From contig NZ_QKZI01000001.1 in assembly GCF_003254155.1 (NCBI RefSeq), positions 1,302,001 through 1,366,000 on the forward strand: a stretch of 64,000 nucleotides of DNA. The letters are read 5' to 3'. Positions 27,940 through 41,758 of the stretch are shown here, piece by piece (within the stretch, counting starts at the first letter, position 1; the number at the start of each line of letters is the position of its first letter). The position numbers and the translations under genes are program-made. The DNA is from Psychrobacillus insolitus (lineage in GTDB: Bacteria > Bacillota > Bacilli > Bacillales_A > Planococcaceae). The notes below the pieces were generated by a model. The model was not told the origin of the DNA and ran no database searches. It worked only from the letters and a program-made list of their open reading frames with translations.

Positions 27940-28240
27940 TGCGCAAAATGAGTGTGCAAATTCGCAAGATCACTGGGCCATTTCGCAAGGTCGTGGCTCA
28001 TATGCGCAAGATTCAATGGTTTATTCGCAAGGTCAAACCCGTTTCTCGCAAGATTGGCCATTTCGCAAGGTCGTGGCTCGTTTGCGCAAGATTTAATGCT
28101 TTATTCGCAAGTTCAAACGCGGTTTGCGCAAGTTCGCTTGGTTTATTCGCAAGGTCAAACCCGTTTCTCGCAAGATCGGCCTTTTGCGCAAGGTCGACAC
28201 TCGTTTGCGCAAGATCCACCGCTTTATTCGCAAGTTCAGG
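27940..28240. repeat. 21-bp CGCAAG tandem array, left of leuD
   Basis: About fourteen units carrying CGCAAG(G/A/T)TC, mostly spaced 21 bp, with occasional 17-18 bp steps that break any reading frame. A longer block (TTATTCGCAAGGTCAAACCC and following) recurs about 123 bp apart, so there is higher-order duplication. Reading frames on both strands are repeat products. The same unit recurs at 38875-38990. Confidence 0.88.
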
Positions 28241-28273
28241 CCCTGTACTCTCTAAGTTACCCATTTACATATG

Positions 28274-28308
28274 AAAAAACCACTAGCCGCGTTCGACTAG
28301 TGGTTTTT
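28274..28308. terminator. Terminator at the end of the ilv-leu operon
   Basis: AAAACCACTAG / CTAGTGGTTTT with a 10-nt loop and T-runs on both strands. Confidence 0.88.
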
Positions 28309-28317
28309 GACATTATA

Positions 28318-28899
28318 TTATAGTGCTTTTTGGCGTTGTTCGTAAGCTGTGATTTGTTCGTCGTATTGGAATGTTAGGGAAATTTCGTCCCATCCGTTTA
28401 GAAGCATTTGTTTTTGGTAAGGATCGATGTCGAATGAGTATACGACGCCGTCTTCACCTGTAACTGTTTGTGCCTCTAAGTTTACGGCTACATCATAGCT
28501 GTCTTTGCTAAGTAATGATTCTACTTCATCGACTGAAAGTGTAATAGGAAGAATCCCATTTTTCATGCAGTTGTTGTAGAAAATATCTGCATAACTTGGT
28601 GCGATGACTACACGGAAACCATAGTCTAGGATTGCCCAAGGTGCGTGCTCACGGGATGATCCACAACCGAAGTTATCATGTGCTACTAAAATAGTAGAGT
28701 CTTTATAGCGTTCGTCGTTTAATACGAAGTCTTTAATCGGCTCATCATTTGCATCGAATCTCCAGTGATAGAATAGGTACTTTCCGAATCCTGTACGCTC
28801 AATTCTTTTTAGGAATTCTTTTGAAATGATTTGGTCGGTATCGACGTTTTTTTGGTTTAATGGTGTTACTACACTTGTTATTTCATTAATAGGCTCCAC
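28318..28899 (-). CDS. leuD: 3-isopropylmalate dehydratase small subunit
   Basis: Swivel-domain subunit (193 residues) of isopropylmalate isomerase in leucine synthesis; partner of LeuC. Motifs TPLNQKNVDTDQIISKEF and FGCGSSREHAPWAL-type (here APWAI) are present. GTG start after AGGAGGAAAACCT, 12 bp from leuC. Last gene of the operon. Confidence 0.97.
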   Translation of the reverse strand: MEPINEITSVVTPLNQKNVDTDQIISKEFLKRIERTGFGKYLFYHWRFDANDEPIKDFVLNDERYKDSTILVAHDNFGCGSSREHAPWAILDYGFRVVIAPSYADIFYNNCMKNGILPITLSVDEVESLLSKDSYDVAVNLEAQTVTGEDGVVYSFDIDPYQKQMLLNGWDEISLTFQYDEQITAYEQRQKAL

Positions 28900-28911
28900 A
28901 GGTTTTCCTCC

Positions 28912-30321
28912 TTACGCATTCACTACTTGAAATTTGCGAATATCGACAATATGTCCTTCAATTGCTGCTGCTGCTGCCATTGCTGGGCTCATTAAATGAG
29001 TTCTTGCTCCTGTACCTTGACGGCCTTCGAAGTTACGATTCGAAGTCGATGCACAGTGTTCGCCAGCTGGTACAACATCTTCGTTCATTGCTAGGCACAT
29101 ACTGCATCCAGATTCGCGCCATTCAAATCCTGCATTAAGGAAAATCTTGTCGATGCCTTCTTGTTCTGCTTGTTTTTTCACCGTTTGTGATCCTGGAACG
29201 ACAATTGCCGTTACATTAGCATGTACTTTTTTACCTTCTATAACTTTTGCTGCTGTTTTTAAATCGCTTAAACGAGCATTTGTACAAGATCCGATAAATA
29301 CATTGCTAATTTGGATGTCTTCTAAAGGCATTCCTTGCTCAAGACCCATGTAAGCTAATGCTTTTTCATGCGCTTGTTGATCACTAGTTTCTGTGAAATC
29401 AGTTGTATAAGGAATGTTATTAGAAACACCTGAACCCATAGAAGGATTCGTTCCCCAAGTTACAAATGGTTCAATTTCATCTGCAGAAATTTCTACTGTT
29501 TTATCGTAAACTGCGCCTTCGTCTGATGCTAAAGCTTTCCAACGAGCTGCTTCTTTTTCAAAAGCTTCTCCAGATGGAACATGCTTACGGCCTCTTAGGA
29601 ATTCAACAGTTGTTTCATCTGGGCTGATCAAGCCGGCACGAGCTCCCGCTTCAATGGACATATTACAAATTGTCATACGTTCTTCCATCGTCAAATCACG
29701 GATTGCTTCTCCAGTGTACTCCACGATATAGCCAGTACCCATATCAATACCAAACTTCGCAATAATAGCTAGAATGATATCTTTTGCAGCAACGCCGTAG
29801 CCAAGCTTCCCGTTCACTTTGATTTCCATCGTTTTAGGTTTAGCTTGCCATAGTGTTTGCGTAGAAAGAACATGTTCCACTTCACTTGTTCCAATACCAA
29901 ATGCGATTGCACCAAACGCACCGTGTGTAGATGTGTGACTATCCCCACACACGATTGTTTTACCAGGTTGTGTTAGTCCAAGTTCAGGTCCGATAATATG
30001 CACGATCCCTTGGTCTGGGTGATCCATATTGGCAAGCGGAACACCAAACTCTTCACAGTTTTCTTGAAGTGTACTGATTTGTTTACGTGCAATGACGTCT
30101 TTAATCTGTTCTCTGTTACGAGTAGGCACATTATGATCCATCGTTGCGAAACAAAGATCTGGACGACGAACTTTACGGTTGTTTAGTCGTAACCCTTCAA
30201 AAGCTTGCGGAGATGTCACTTCATGTAGCAAATGAAGATCGATATAGAGAAGGTCTGGTTTACCCTCTTCCTCATATACTACGTGTTGTTCCCAAATTTT
30301 CTCAATAATCGTTTTTGCCAT
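28912..30321 (-). CDS. leuC: 3-isopropylmalate dehydratase large subunit
   Basis: Aconitase-family subunit of 469 residues that carries the 4Fe-4S cluster. Cluster cysteines are in [13 protein letters not shown] and [12 protein letters not shown]. Substrate-side motif [20 protein letters not shown] is present. It converts 2- to 3-isopropylmalate with LeuD. Start ATG after AAAGGAGAGG. Confidence 0.97.
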   Translation of the reverse strand: MAKTIIEKIWEQHVVYEEEGKPDLLYIDLHLLHEVTSPQAFEGLRLNNRKVRRPDLCFATMDHNVPTRNREQIKDVIARKQISTLQENCEEFGVPLANMDHPDQGIVHIIGPELGLTQPGKTIVCGDSHTSTHGAFGAIAFGIGTSEVEHVLSTQTLWQAKPKTMEIKVNGKLGYGVAAKDIILAIIAKFGIDMGTGYIVEYTGEAIRDLTMEERMTICNMSIEAGARAGLISPDETTVEFLRGRKHVPSGEAFEKEAARWKALASDEGAVYDKTVEISADEIEPFVTWGTNPSMGSGVSNNIPYTTDFTETSDQQAHEKALAYMGLEQGMPLEDIQISNVFIGSCTNARLSDLKTAAKVIEGKKVHANVTAIVVPGSQTVKKQAEQEGIDKIFLNAGFEWRESGCSMCLAMNEDVVPAGEHCASTSNRNFEGRQGTGARTHLMSPAMAAAAAIEGHIVDIRKFQVVNA

Positions 30322-30341
30322 GTTAGTTCCTCTCCTTTTGG

Positions 30342-31442
30342 TTAGACATAAGTAAACATAATGCTATCGGATACAAATTCTGAATCTAATTCTTCTAGTA
30401 CTTTAGCAGTCCATTCTGTTGTAGAAAGAGCTGGTTTGCCTTTTGTTTGTAAATCACTTGTGAAATGACCATCATTTAATACACTGAATACTGCTCCTTC
30501 TATTGCTGAAGCTTCTGTTTCCATTTGGAAAGCATCACGAAGCATCATAGCTACTGAAAGAATGGCTGCTGCTGGATTTGCTATGTTTTTACCTGCAATA
30601 TCTGGTGCTGAACCATGGATTGGTTCGTATAAACCGAAACCGTCTCCGCGAGTACTCGATGATGGTAACATCCCTAGAGATCCAGTAATAACAGATGCTT
30701 CATCACTTAAAATATCACCAAACATATTTTCCGTGACAATTACATCAAATGCAGATGGTTTTGTTATTAATTTCATCGCTGTAGAGTCAACTAGCATATG
30801 TTCCACTTCAACATCTGGATATCCTACTTTTTTCTCTTCTACAATTTGACGCCAAAGCTTACTAGTATCTAGTACATTTGCTTTATCTACTGAAGCAAGT
30901 TTCCCTCTACGACTTCTTGCAAGTAAGAAAGCTGTATCGACAATACGTTCGATTTCTTCACGCGTATAGACAAGTGAATCTAGCGCATAATCATTTGTTT
31001 TCTTACGTGGTTCAGCGAAGTATAGACCTCCTGTTAATTCACGAACGATTACTAAATCAACTTCTTGTGCAATTTCCTTTTTAAGAGGTGAAGCATCCAG
31101 TAGAGCTGGAATTGCTTTTATGGGGCGAATGTTTGCGAAAAGACCTAATTGCTTACGAATAGCAAGCAATCCTTTTTCCGGGCGCAAATGAGATGGATTT
31201 TGATCCCATTTTGGCCCGCCAACAGCACCTAGAAGAACCGCATCACTTTGGGTACATAATTCAACCGTTTCCTCTGGAAGTGGGTTTTCACAAGCATCAA
31301 TTGCTGCTCCACCAATAAGGGCATATTGCAGGTTGAATATATGATTGTAGCGCTTGGCAATTGTTTGAAGCACCTTAACCGCTGCTTCTGTTACTTCTGG
31401 ACCGATGCCATCTCCTGGTAATACCGTTATCGTTTTTTCCAT
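30342..31442 (-). CDS. leuB: 3-isopropylmalate dehydrogenase
   Basis: NAD-dependent oxidative decarboxylase, about 366 residues. Motifs [10 protein letters not shown] at the N-terminus, [10 protein letters not shown], and the metal/substrate region [13 protein letters not shown] with [10 protein letters not shown]. The ATG at 31442 ([12 protein letters not shown]) has GGGAG 8 nt upstream and is preferred to the GTG nine nt earlier. Confidence 0.96.
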   Translation of the reverse strand: MEKTITVLPGDGIGPEVTEAAVKVLQTIAKRYNHIFNLQYALIGGAAIDACENPLPEETVELCTQSDAVLLGAVGGPKWDQNPSHLRPEKGLLAIRKQLGLFANIRPIKAIPALLDASPLKKEIAQEVDLVIVRELTGGLYFAEPRKKTNDYALDSLVYTREEIERIVDTAFLLARSRRGKLASVDKANVLDTSKLWRQIVEEKKVGYPDVEVEHMLVDSTAMKLITKPSAFDVIVTENMFGDILSDEASVITGSLGMLPSSSTRGDGFGLYEPIHGSAPDIAGKNIANPAAAILSVAMMLRDAFQMETEASAIEGAVFSVLNDGHFTSDLQTKGKPALSTTEWTAKVLEELDSEFVSDSIMFTYV

Positions 31443-31464
31443 CTCATTCACTCCCGTTTAATAT

Positions 31465-34057
<2,593 letters not shown>

Positions 34058-34139
34058 TTATATATAAAGTATAAATACTTTATTACAGTGATTTTTAGCT
34101 TCATACGCAATTCTGTACGCGTATTTCACTTTTCTACTA

Positions 34140-34655
34140 TTAATGTAAAATCGATAGTTGTGGTGAATTTACGATTTGTGTTTCACGAACAAATGCCGTA
34201 ACACCTGTTCTTGTAAGATCTTTAATGCCGTATGGTTTAAGTAAATCAATAAAGGCATCTATTTTCTCTGGGCTACCTGTTACTTGGAATGTAACTACGT
34301 TTTTACCAGTATCAATAGTAGCAGCTCGGAACGGTTCAACAATACTGTTAATCTCTGCTCTCAAAGTTGGTGGCGACAAGACTTTCACGAGCGCCAACTC
34401 TCTTACAACAATTTGTTTTTCTGTAATGTCATTCACTTTCAATACATCTACTTGTTTCTGAAGTTGTTTCAATAATTGCTCTAGCTTTTGTTTATCTTCT
34501 ACATGTACCACAAATGTCATTTTAGAAATTTGTGGTTGTTCAGAATGACCTACAGTGATGCTTTCAATGTTGAACTGACGTTTCATGAGTAGACCAGTTA
34601 CACGGTTTAAAACTCCGCTTTGGTTTAACACGGTTACAGTAATAATTCGTTTCAT
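34140..34655 (-). CDS. ilvN: Acetolactate synthase small (regulatory) subunit
   Basis: Protein of 171 residues with an N-terminal ACT domain ([20 protein letters not shown]) and the C-terminal ALS_ss domain. It binds valine and regulates IlvB. It overlaps ilvB by 4 nt (ATGA). Also called ilvH. Confidence 0.96.
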   Translation of the reverse strand: MKRIITVTVLNQSGVLNRVTGLLMKRQFNIESITVGHSEQPQISKMTFVVHVEDKQKLEQLLKQLQKQVDVLKVNDITEKQIVVRELALVKVLSPPTLRAEINSIVEPFRAATIDTGKNVVTFQVTGSPEKIDAFIDLLKPYGIKDLTRTGVTAFVRETQIVNSPQLSILH

Positions 34656-36406
34656 TCTGGTTTCACTCCAATCATTTCATGTAATCCTGTACCAGGAGTA
34701 ACCATTGGATATACACATTCTTTTTGAACAACTCGACAATCGATCAGAACTGGTTCATTCGATGCCAATGCTTCTTTTAACTGCACTTTAGCGTCTTCAA
34801 AAGTTTCGATTTTGTAACCTTTAATATCGTAAGCTTCTGCCAGTTTAACGAAATCTGGTTGAATCATGAACAATGATTGTGAATAGCGCTCTTCATGGAA
34901 CGTTTCTTGCCACTGACGAACCATTCCAAGTGCTCGGTTGTTAAGAATGATAATTTTCACTGGAATTCTCATCTCTTGTAATAGAGATAATTCTTGAAGT
35001 GTCATTTGGAACCCTGCATCCCCAACCACAGAAATTACCTGTGCATCTGGTTTTGCAAGCTGTGCTCCAATTGCTGCTGGGAAACCGAATCCCATCGTTC
35101 CAAGTCCTCCTGATGTTACCCAGTTATTCGGATGATTAAATTTGTAATACTGTGCAGTCCACATTTGATGTTGACCTACATCAGTCGTAACAATTGCGTC
35201 TCCATTTGTATACTCATGCACTAGCTCTAGTACTTGCTGAGCAAGAAGCCCTTTTTCCGCATCCGCTTTATAGTGATATGGGTATTCCACTTTTGATGCA
35301 TTTAAGCTAGCTAACCAATCTGCAGTATCTACATTTGGAATATCTAACGCTAATAGTGCTTCTAATGCTTCTTTTGCATCCGCTACAATTGGGATTTCTG
35401 TTGGTACATTTTTCCCGATTTCTGCAGGATCTATATCGATATGAATTACTTTTGCATTTGGTGCAAATAAGTTTAAGTTTCCTGTTAAACGGTCATCAAA
35501 TCTAGCACCTATATTGATCAATAAATCACATGTTTGAATAGCCATATTTGATGTGTACGTGCCATGCATTCCTGCCATACCTAGGAATAGGTCATGTTCA
35601 CCTTCTATAGTACCAAGACCTAGAAGTGTGTTGGTTACAGGAATTTGATATTTCTCTGCAAATGTTACTAATTGATCTGATCCTTGCGCAAACAATATAC
35701 CTGCACCAGCTAAGATTAATGGTTTTTTTGCAGTAGAAATAGCTTTAGCTGCTTTTTGAATTTGTAAAAAGTTTGGTTTTGTCGTTGGTTGATATCCCGG
35801 AAGATACACTTCTTGATCAATGTCAATTGTTGTATCAAATATACTTGTTGCCATATTTTTAGGAATATCTACTACGACTGGTCCTGGACGACCTGTGGAA
35901 GCAATATGAAAAGCTTCGTTAATAATTCTTGGCAAATCTTCTACATTTTTTACTTGGTAATTATGTTTTGTAATTGGTTGTGTAATCCCAATAATATCCG
36001 CTTCTTGGAAAGCATCTGTTCCAATGACTGTAGTAGCAACTTGACCTGTGATGACAACAAGTGGAATAGAATCCATCATCGCATCTGCAATACCTGTTAC
36101 TAAGTTCGTTGCACCAGGTCCCGAAGTTGCAATTACAACTCCAACTTTTCCTGAAACGCGGGCATATCCTTCTGCTGCATGGATCGCACCTTGTTCGTGA
36201 CGTGCAAGGATATGTCTGATTGGATTTTTATACAGTGCATCGTAAATCGGTAATACGGCCCCACCTGGATAACCAAATACTACTTCAACTTTATGCTTTT
36301 TCAGTGTTTGGATAAATATATCTGCTCCATTTACTTGTTTCGGAGCTTCTGGCATTTCAGGTTCTTCATACACTTGTTCTGTCGCCTCAACGCTAGTCTT
36401 CATCAT
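34652..36406 (-). CDS. ilvB: Acetolactate synthase large (catalytic) subunit
   Basis: ThDP enzyme of 584 residues. ThDP activation Glu in [19 protein letters not shown]; ThDP/Mg motif [16 protein letters not shown]...NN; FAD-binding middle domain. A second ATG three nt downstream has better spacing (7 nt) from AAAGGAGG, so the start may be 36403. Preceded by the T-box leader. Confidence 0.97.
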   Translation of the reverse strand: MMKTSVEATEQVYEEPEMPEAPKQVNGADIFIQTLKKHKVEVVFGYPGGAVLPIYDALYKNPIRHILARHEQGAIHAAEGYARVSGKVGVVIATSGPGATNLVTGIADAMMDSIPLVVITGQVATTVIGTDAFQEADIIGITQPITKHNYQVKNVEDLPRIINEAFHIASTGRPGPVVVDIPKNMATSIFDTTIDIDQEVYLPGYQPTTKPNFLQIQKAAKAISTAKKPLILAGAGILFAQGSDQLVTFAEKYQIPVTNTLLGLGTIEGEHDLFLGMAGMHGTYTSNMAIQTCDLLINIGARFDDRLTGNLNLFAPNAKVIHIDIDPAEIGKNVPTEIPIVADAKEALEALLALDIPNVDTADWLASLNASKVEYPYHYKADAEKGLLAQQVLELVHEYTNGDAIVTTDVGQHQMWTAQYYKFNHPNNWVTSGGLGTMGFGFPAAIGAQLAKPDAQVISVVGDAGFQMTLQELSLLQEMRIPVKIIILNNRALGMVRQWQETFHEERYSQSLFMIQPDFVKLAEAYDIKGYKIETFEDAKVQLKEALASNEPVLIDCRVVQKECVYPMVTPGTGLHEMIGVKPE

Positions 36407-36444
36407 ATTTCCTCCTTTTGTTCAAATCGTCCAGTTTCTTATAT

Positions 36445-36740
36445 AAAAAGAAAAGAATTTCCCCCCACACAAAGAATCCATCGTTCTTTTGTATAGGGAT
36501 GAAATTCTTTTCATGGTACCACCCTAGTTCATAGCGCAATCGCTACCTCGCAAACAACAGACAAATGCCTGCCATTCATTTATAACGAGAGTAGTTAGTG
36601 CTACACCCGGAAGTATCTAGTAGGTTTCCCGTTCAATACTTCTCTCCGAGGGGAGTTTGCTAAAGGTTGTATTGCCGGTTCCCAGCACACCGGCTCTCTG
36701 TAAATACAAGATTCCTTTAACTTTGCCTCATCAATGATTT
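36445..36740 (-). promoter_or_regulatory. T-box leader upstream of ilvB
   Basis: About 295 nt between ilvD and ilvB. The T-box AGGGTGGTACCATGA is at 36525-36511. It is followed by a terminator whose arms are GAAAAGAATTTC and GAAATTCTTTTC with T5. Stem I features are visible near the 5' end (AGAGAGCCGGTGTGCTGGGA). A CTC triplet at 36655-36653, in the position expected of the specifier, would make it leucine-responsive, as for the B. subtilis ilv-leu leader. The specifier is inferred; the T-box itself is clear. Confidence 0.93.
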
Positions 36741-36754
36741 AGAATATGGATTTT

Positions 36755-38422
36755 TTAGATTTTCATGACTCCACCAGTGCTGGCAGATGTTACTAGTTTA
36801 GAATATCTTGCTAAATAACCTTTTTTAATCTTAGGTTCAAATGGTTTTAAGTTTGCTTGTCTAGTTGCTAATACTTCATCACTTACTTGAAGATTAATAG
36901 TTCTTTCAGTAAGATTAATGACGATAATATCATCATTTTCTACTAATGCAATTGGGCCACCGTCTGCAGCTTCTGGAGAGATATGTCCAATGGAAATCCC
37001 TCGAGATGCGCCGGAAAATCTTCCGTCAGTGATTAGTGCCACTTTTGTTCCTAATCCGCGACCTTGTATCGCTGATGTTGGAGCAAGCATTTCTGGCATT
37101 CCTGGTCCGCCTTTAGGACCTTCATAGCGAATAACTACTACATGACCTGCTTGTACAGTACCATTATCAATTGCTTCTTGTGAAGCTTCTTGTGATTCAA
37201 ATACAATTGCTTTACCAGTGAATTCTTTGATCGAAGGGTCAACTGCACCAACTTTGATCACTCCACCTTCTGGAGCAATATTTCCGAATAGAACGGACAG
37301 CCCGCCTACAGGACTATATGGATTTTCTTTACGTCTTATGACTTGATCGTTCATAATTTCTGCATCTTTAACATTTTCGTACAGTGTTTTACCTGTAATC
37401 GTCATGCGATCACCATGTACAGCTCCTGGTATTTCACAAAGCTCTTTTATTACTGCACTAACTCCTCCAGCAAGATGTACATCGTGCATAGAGTAATCAG
37501 AAGCAGGCATAATTTTTGTTAAGTAAGGAATACGTTCTGCTACTACATTTATTTCTCTTACGTCATAATCAATTTCTGCTTCGTGCGCGATAGCCAGTGT
37601 GTGTAATACAGTGTTTGTAGAACCACCCATTGCCATATCAAGTGCAAATGCATCATCAATTGTTTCTTTTGTTATTAAGTCTCTTGGTTTCACATCTTCT
37701 TTAATCATGCGTACAAGATGTTTTGCCGCTTCTTTAATCAGGCGGTGACGCTCATCAGATGTTGCAACGATTGTACCATTCCCTGGTAAAGCCACACCCA
37801 GCATTTCCATCAGAGAGTTCATGGAGTTAGCTGTGAACATTCCTGAACAAGATCCACATGTTGGACATGCGTTTTGTTCAATATCAAGAAGTTCTTCTGC
37901 TGACATAGCACCTGATTTAAATGAACCAACACCTTCAAAAACAGAAGTTAGAGAAAGTGGTTTACCTTCAGCTGATGTTCCAGCTTCCATTGGACCACCT
38001 GATACGAAAACAGATGGGACATTTGTTCTTACTGCCGCCATAAGCATACCAGGTGTTATTTTGTCACAGTTTGGTATGTAAAATACACCATCAAACCAAT
38101 GTGCGTTAATAACTGTTTCGGCAGCATCTGCGATTAGCTCACGACTCGGAAGTGAATATCTCATTCCGATATGCCCCATTGCAATTCCATCATCTACACC
38201 AATTGTGTTGAATTCGAATGGAATTCCTCCAGCTTCACGAATAGCTTCTTTAACGACTTCTGCAAATTTATTTAAATGCATATGGCCTGGGATAATTTCT
38301 ATAAATGAGTTACATACTCCAATGAATGGTTTTTCTAAATCTTTTGTTTTAACTCCTGTTGCATATAATAAGCTTCGATGTGGAGCTCGGTCGATTCCTT
38401 TTTTTATCATGTCACTTCTCAA
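36755..38422 (-). CDS. ilvD: Dihydroxy-acid dehydratase
   Basis: Fe-S dehydratase of 555 residues, the penultimate step of valine and isoleucine synthesis. Cluster cysteines are in [12 protein letters not shown] and [20 protein letters not shown] start ([16 protein letters not shown]) after AGGAGCGATTTAAA. It is upstream of the T-box and has its own sigma-A promoter. Confidence 0.96.
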   Translation of the reverse strand: MRSDMIKKGIDRAPHRSLLYATGVKTKDLEKPFIGVCNSFIEIIPGHMHLNKFAEVVKEAIREAGGIPFEFNTIGVDDGIAMGHIGMRYSLPSRELIADAAETVINAHWFDGVFYIPNCDKITPGMLMAAVRTNVPSVFVSGGPMEAGTSAEGKPLSLTSVFEGVGSFKSGAMSAEELLDIEQNACPTCGSCSGMFTANSMNSLMEMLGVALPGNGTIVATSDERHRLIKEAAKHLVRMIKEDVKPRDLITKETIDDAFALDMAMGGSTNTVLHTLAIAHEAEIDYDVREINVVAERIPYLTKIMPASDYSMHDVHLAGGVSAVIKELCEIPGAVHGDRMTITGKTLYENVKDAEIMNDQVIRRKENPYSPVGGLSVLFGNIAPEGGVIKVGAVDPSIKEFTGKAIVFESQEASQEAIDNGTVQAGHVVVIRYEGPKGGPGMPEMLAPTSAIQGRGLGTKVALITDGRFSGASRGISIGHISPEAADGGPIALVENDDIIVINLTERTINLQVSDEVLATRQANLKPFEPKIKKGYLARYSKLVTSASTGGVMKI

Positions 38423-38583
38423 TTTAAATCGCTCCTATACTTTCCGCTTTAATCAGCGTTTAGCTTTGCAGCTGTTCGGTTGTAAACCGCCTTTTGCTAT
38501 TGTCGAATTTCAGCCCTTACAAATAGGTGCTTCCTTATTCACTTGAATGTGAATTTTCAATCAATATTTAATATATTGTTGTA

Positions 38584-38612
38584 ATCATATCGCCTTTAAA
38601 CCCTTACGTCAA
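38584..38612 (-). promoter_or_regulatory. Sigma-A promoter of ilvD
   Basis: Minus strand TTGACG (38612-38607), 17-nt spacer, TATGAT (38589-38584). Predicted leader of about 155 nt contains short inverted repeats (GGCGGTTTACAACCG, AGCTGCAAAGCT) but no T-box. The surrounding AT-rich DNA could hold CodY sites; I did not find a convincing one. Confidence 0.78.
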
Positions 38613-38874
38613 CAGTCTTTTTTAAAAAATCTGTTAGTTTTGACTATTCATTTATGATGTAATCGTTTACATTCGCAATATATCGCATTTTATAACAAAT
38701 TAAATAAATGTGAATTTTTTGTCGAAAAGAAATTATAGCTACAGGGTTATTGTTAGTTTTATGAGAAAGAGCATTTTGAATCTAAGTGATTTGTCATAAT
38801 CTTCTAAGTTAATTATACTTCATTGGATGAAGTTATAGTGTGAAAATTTTAAGTATTTTGTGGTTCGGTGGGTT

Positions 38875-38990
38875 ATTCGCAAGATGTGGCTACTTTAGCA
38901 CAAGTTTGTGAGTGTTATTCGCAAGGTCTGAGCTGTTTTACGCAAGTTCATTACGTTTATTCGCAAGATCGAACCCGTTTTTCGCAAGTT
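38875..38990. repeat. 21-bp CGCAAG tandem array, upstream of ilvD
   Basis: Six or so units of the same CGCAAG(A/G/T)TC family as 27940-28240. It shares the longer block GTTTATTCGCAAGATCGAAC and CCCGTTTTTCGCAAG. With the other array it brackets the ilv-leu genes. Confidence 0.85.
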
Positions 38991-39002
38991 CTCTTCGTAT
39001 AA

Positions 39003-39123
39003 GAAAAGCGGAAGCGCCTATTACTGCCCCGACAGGCAAATGGGGAATCGCGAGGAGGCAGCCCCTCAGCCACCGCAGTGATTACCCATTTGACCCCGAG
39101 GGGCAAGGCGCTGGAGCTAGACA
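39003..39123. repeat. Dispersed GC-richer repeat element, copy 1
   Basis: About 120 bp with ends AAAAGCGGAAGCGCC and GGCGCTGGAGCTAGAC, and internal complementary segments (GCCCCGACAGGCAAATGGG and CCCATTTGACCCCGAGGGG). The reverse complement aligns with 58535-58700. More GC-rich than its surroundings. Similar AAGCGGAAGCGCC elements are, to my knowledge, widespread between genes in Bacillaceae. Confidence 0.85.
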
Positions 39124-39129
39124 TGAAAT

Positions 39130-39172
39130 AAAAAAATGGATTCCAATCGATTTACTCGATTAGAATCCATTT
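39130..39172 (-). terminator. Terminator of the MCP gene
   Basis: AAATGGATTCTAATCGA / TCGATTGGAATCCATTT with a short loop and T7 tail on the minus strand. Confidence 0.88.
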
Positions 39173-39180
39173 CCTTCTAT

Positions 39181-40869
39181 TTAAAGTCTAAAATGACTTA
39201 CGTTATTTTGAAGTGCTTCTGCTAGATTTGCTAATGATTGTGCATTGTCCGTGATTTCTTCGTTTGCAGCTAGCTGCTCTTCTGTAGCTGCACTAGTGTC
39301 GTTTGCACCATCTGCAGCAATTTTAGCCAAGCGTTGAACTTCTAGTGAGCCTTCGGAAACGGATTCTGCCATCGCTTGAATTTGCTCGATTGCAGCTGAA
39401 ACCGTTTCTACTTTGGATCCTACATCCCCTACTGCTATTTCAATTTGATTGAATACTTCAAGGGATTCATTTGTTTTTGAAAGACCTTCTTCTACTTTGT
39501 TACGGCCATCCGTAATTGCTTTTACTGCTTCGCCTGAAGCCGACTGGATCACTTGAACCATCGAAGCGATCTGCTTAGCCGAGTTTTTTGATTGCTCTGC
39601 AAGTTTACGAACTTCTTCTGCTACAACTGCGAAGCCTTTACCATACTCACCAGCACGTGCTGCTTCAATTGCTGCATTCAATGCAAGTAAGTTCGTTTGC
39701 TCCGAAATATCGGTAATTATGGAAGTAATCGATTGAATTTCATTGGAATGCTTCGCCATATTGTTCATAATGACTGTTGTATCTTTAAATGTCGTATGAA
39801 TTGTATTCATGTGAGCAGCAACATTCATCACAACTCCAGAACCTTTTTGCACTAATTTCTGTACTTCTTCTGTTGCATGCAACATTTCTTCGTTGCTGAC
39901 AGAAATAGAACCAACACCTTGCGATAATTCCGTCATTGAGTCTACAGAAATATCCATATGCTGCACTTGTTGCTCACTAGTGGCCATTTGTTCTTCTGCA
40001 GATTTCGCGACCATTTGAGAAGAAGCTAAGCTTTCCTCGGCACTTGCAGAAAGTTCTTCGGCATTTGCCGCAAGCTGCATGGAAGAATCACGTACATCTG
40101 AAACAATTTGTCGCAAATCTATCGACATCGCATTAAACGCTGTTGCCATATCTCCAACTTCATCTTTGTTCTTGATTTGAATTGGTTCAACCGTTAAATT
40201 ACCAGCTGCAATAGCAGATAATCCCACTGTAACTTTTTTAACTGGATTCGCAATACTTCTGCTAATAACATAGGCAATAATAATTCCTAGCACAACACTG
40301 GCAACAGTTAAAATAATCATGACTATAAGTGTATTAGCTTCCGTATTCGCTATGTCTTTTCTCGCTTTTTCTATGTCACTTTGAAAAAACTGTTCCATTT
40401 CAACTAGGTGAGTTAACATACTTGTATTAATATTATTCGTTTCCGTAGTAAGTTTACTCACTGCAGATGCATTATTACTTTGTTTCGCAGCGATTAGCTC
40501 TGTATTTTTCGCATAAAACATTTTTTCTTTTTCCTTATATTCCTTCATCATTGCTTTAGATTCAGGAAAAGATAATCTTCTTTGCAACTCATCAGTTAAT
40601 GAAGTAGCTAATTCTTGATTTACTTGTACACCTTGTCGTGATGTATCTGTATTTAATAATAAATAATCTAATAAACTGGTATTAATATCTTTTTGAGCAA
40701 TTTTAATTTCTTTCACTAAAATAACTTTCTCCATTTGATCATCTAATACAAAACTATACTTCTCAGCGGTATTTTTCCCTGTCATAAACACCAAGCTTGT
40801 CAATGCGACAAGTACGATTAATATAACGGAAAAACCCATCCATAATTTTTTAGCAATTGTTATTTTCAT
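39181..40869 (-). CDS. Methyl-accepting chemotaxis protein
   Basis: Transmembrane chemoreceptor of 562 residues. TM1 (about 9-29), a four-helix-bundle extracellular sensor (about 35-180), TM2 (about 183-205), HAMP (about 207-260), then the cytoplasmic signalling coiled coil with hairpin tip [20 protein letters not shown]. Ligand unknown. ATG after AAGGAG. It is separated from fliT by a terminator, so independently transcribed. Confidence 0.95.
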   Translation of the reverse strand: MKITIAKKLWMGFSVILIVLVALTSLVFMTGKNTAEKYSFVLDDQMEKVILVKEIKIAQKDINTSLLDYLLLNTDTSRQGVQVNQELATSLTDELQRRLSFPESKAMMKEYKEKEKMFYAKNTELIAAKQSNNASAVSKLTTETNNINTSMLTHLVEMEQFFQSDIEKARKDIANTEANTLIVMIILTVASVVLGIIIAYVISRSIANPVKKVTVGLSAIAAGNLTVEPIQIKNKDEVGDMATAFNAMSIDLRQIVSDVRDSSMQLAANAEELSASAEESLASSQMVAKSAEEQMATSEQQVQHMDISVDSMTELSQGVGSISVSNEEMLHATEEVQKLVQKGSGVVMNVAAHMNTIHTTFKDTTVIMNNMAKHSNEIQSITSIITDISEQTNLLALNAAIEAARAGEYGKGFAVVAEEVRKLAEQSKNSAKQIASMVQVIQSASGEAVKAITDGRNKVEEGLSKTNESLEVFNQIEIAVGDVGSKVETVSAAIEQIQAMAESVSEGSLEVQRLAKIAADGANDTSAATEEQLAANEEITDNAQSLANLAEALQNNVSHFRL

Positions 40870-40938
40870 ACAATAACTCCTTATCGTTTTTCTATGTATT
40901 CATTCCAAACCGTATTTTTGAGCAAAGTCTCTAATTAT

Positions 40939-40971
40939 AAAAACGGCAGAAGCACAGGGCTAATGCCGTTT
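40939..40971 (-). terminator. Terminator of the flaG-fliD-fliS-fliT operon
   Basis: AAACGGCA / TGCCGTTTTT with a 14-nt loop just after the fliT stop. Confidence 0.85.
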
Positions 40972-40974
40972 GTG

Positions 40975-41328
40975 TTATTTCTTCTTATCGTAAAAAGTGC
41001 CGTCCCGAAATACTTGGCTATAAGGATCCATATATGCATTCATGGAAACCTTTTTCTTTTGTTGCTCGGAAATATTTGATCGAATCGCTTTTCTAAACAG
41101 TTTTAGTTGACTGTCTAACTCTTCTTCTAGTGGAAGCAACGCTTGACCAAATAATTGTTCTCCTTCTGTAAATGGTGCATGAATAGATGTTTGAAGTGCT
41201 TCTCGCTCGTTTAGTAACGTATCTATTTGTTCAATGACAATATCTCGTTTATCTTCTTCCATTACATGTAGAATACGAAGTAATTGTTCGGTGATCGTTT
41301 TCCAACTAGTTAAACTTTGACGAATCAT
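40975..41328 (-). CDS. fliT: FliT-like flagellar chaperone
   Basis: Helical protein of 117 residues directly after fliS (ATGA overlap). FliT in Bacillales chaperones the cap protein FliD. Sequence similarity within the family is low, so the call rests on position, size and helical character. The C-terminus is lysine-rich (FYDKKK). Confidence 0.8.
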   Translation of the reverse strand: MIRQSLTSWKTITEQLLRILHVMEEDKRDIVIEQIDTLLNEREALQTSIHAPFTEGEQLFGQALLPLEEELDSQLKLFRKAIRSNISEQQKKKVSMNAYMDPYSQVFRDGTFYDKKK

Positions 41329-41726
41329 ATTTCACCTGGTGCTCCGTATTGCTTTTGACGATTTGTTTGGATGACTTGTTTCCATGTATCACGAAATTCT
41401 ATTGTTAGTCCATACACTTCATCCAAGATTACTGCATCATTTTTTATGTTTGCTTCTATTAATTGAGTAATCATGTAGTCATATAAACTAGCCATTGATT
41501 CGGATACGGATTGTGACATATCAAGCGTCACCATTAACTCACGAAGGATATTTTGTGCTTTTTGGATATTTGTATTTTTTAACTCGATGTTATTTGTTTC
41601 AATTCCTTTTTTCGCTTGGTTTAAAAATTTTAAACAACCATTGTAGAGCATTAACGTCAATTCACCTGGTGTGGATTGAGTCACACTGTTTTGTTGATAG
41701 GCTTTATATGGATTATTTACTGCCAT
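41325..41726 (-). CDS. fliS: Flagellin export chaperone FliS
   Basis: Protein of 133 residues with the family start NPYKAYQQNSVTQSTPGELTLMLYNGCLKFL. It binds the C-terminal helix of flagellin in the cytoplasm and prevents premature polymerisation. That helix is encoded by the second exon of the interrupted hag gene. Overlaps fliT by 4 nt. Confidence 0.95.
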   Translation of the reverse strand: MAVNNPYKAYQQNSVTQSTPGELTLMLYNGCLKFLNQAKKGIETNNIELKNTNIQKAQNILRELMVTLDMSQSVSESMASLYDYMITQLIEANIKNDAVILDEVYGLTIEFRDTWKQVIQTNRQKQYGAPGEI

Positions 41727-41758
41727 TTGAATGCACCTCGACTAAATTTCTATTTTTA

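Noticed and set aside
27940-28240. CRISPR array
   Set aside because: The units are adjacent 21-bp degenerate repeats with no unique spacers of constant length and no cas genes in the window.
27939-28323. Long plus-strand reading frames (about 111-123 codons) and a minus-strand heptad-like frame over the CGCAAG array
   Set aside because: They arise because a 21-bp repeat keeps three frames open; 17-18 bp units break phase, there is no ribosome site, and the same repeat elsewhere is not coding.
38423-38570. A second T-box or other riboswitch in the ilvD leader
   Set aside because: No GGTGGTACC-like T-box and no terminator hairpin with T-run before ilvD; only short inverted repeats are present.
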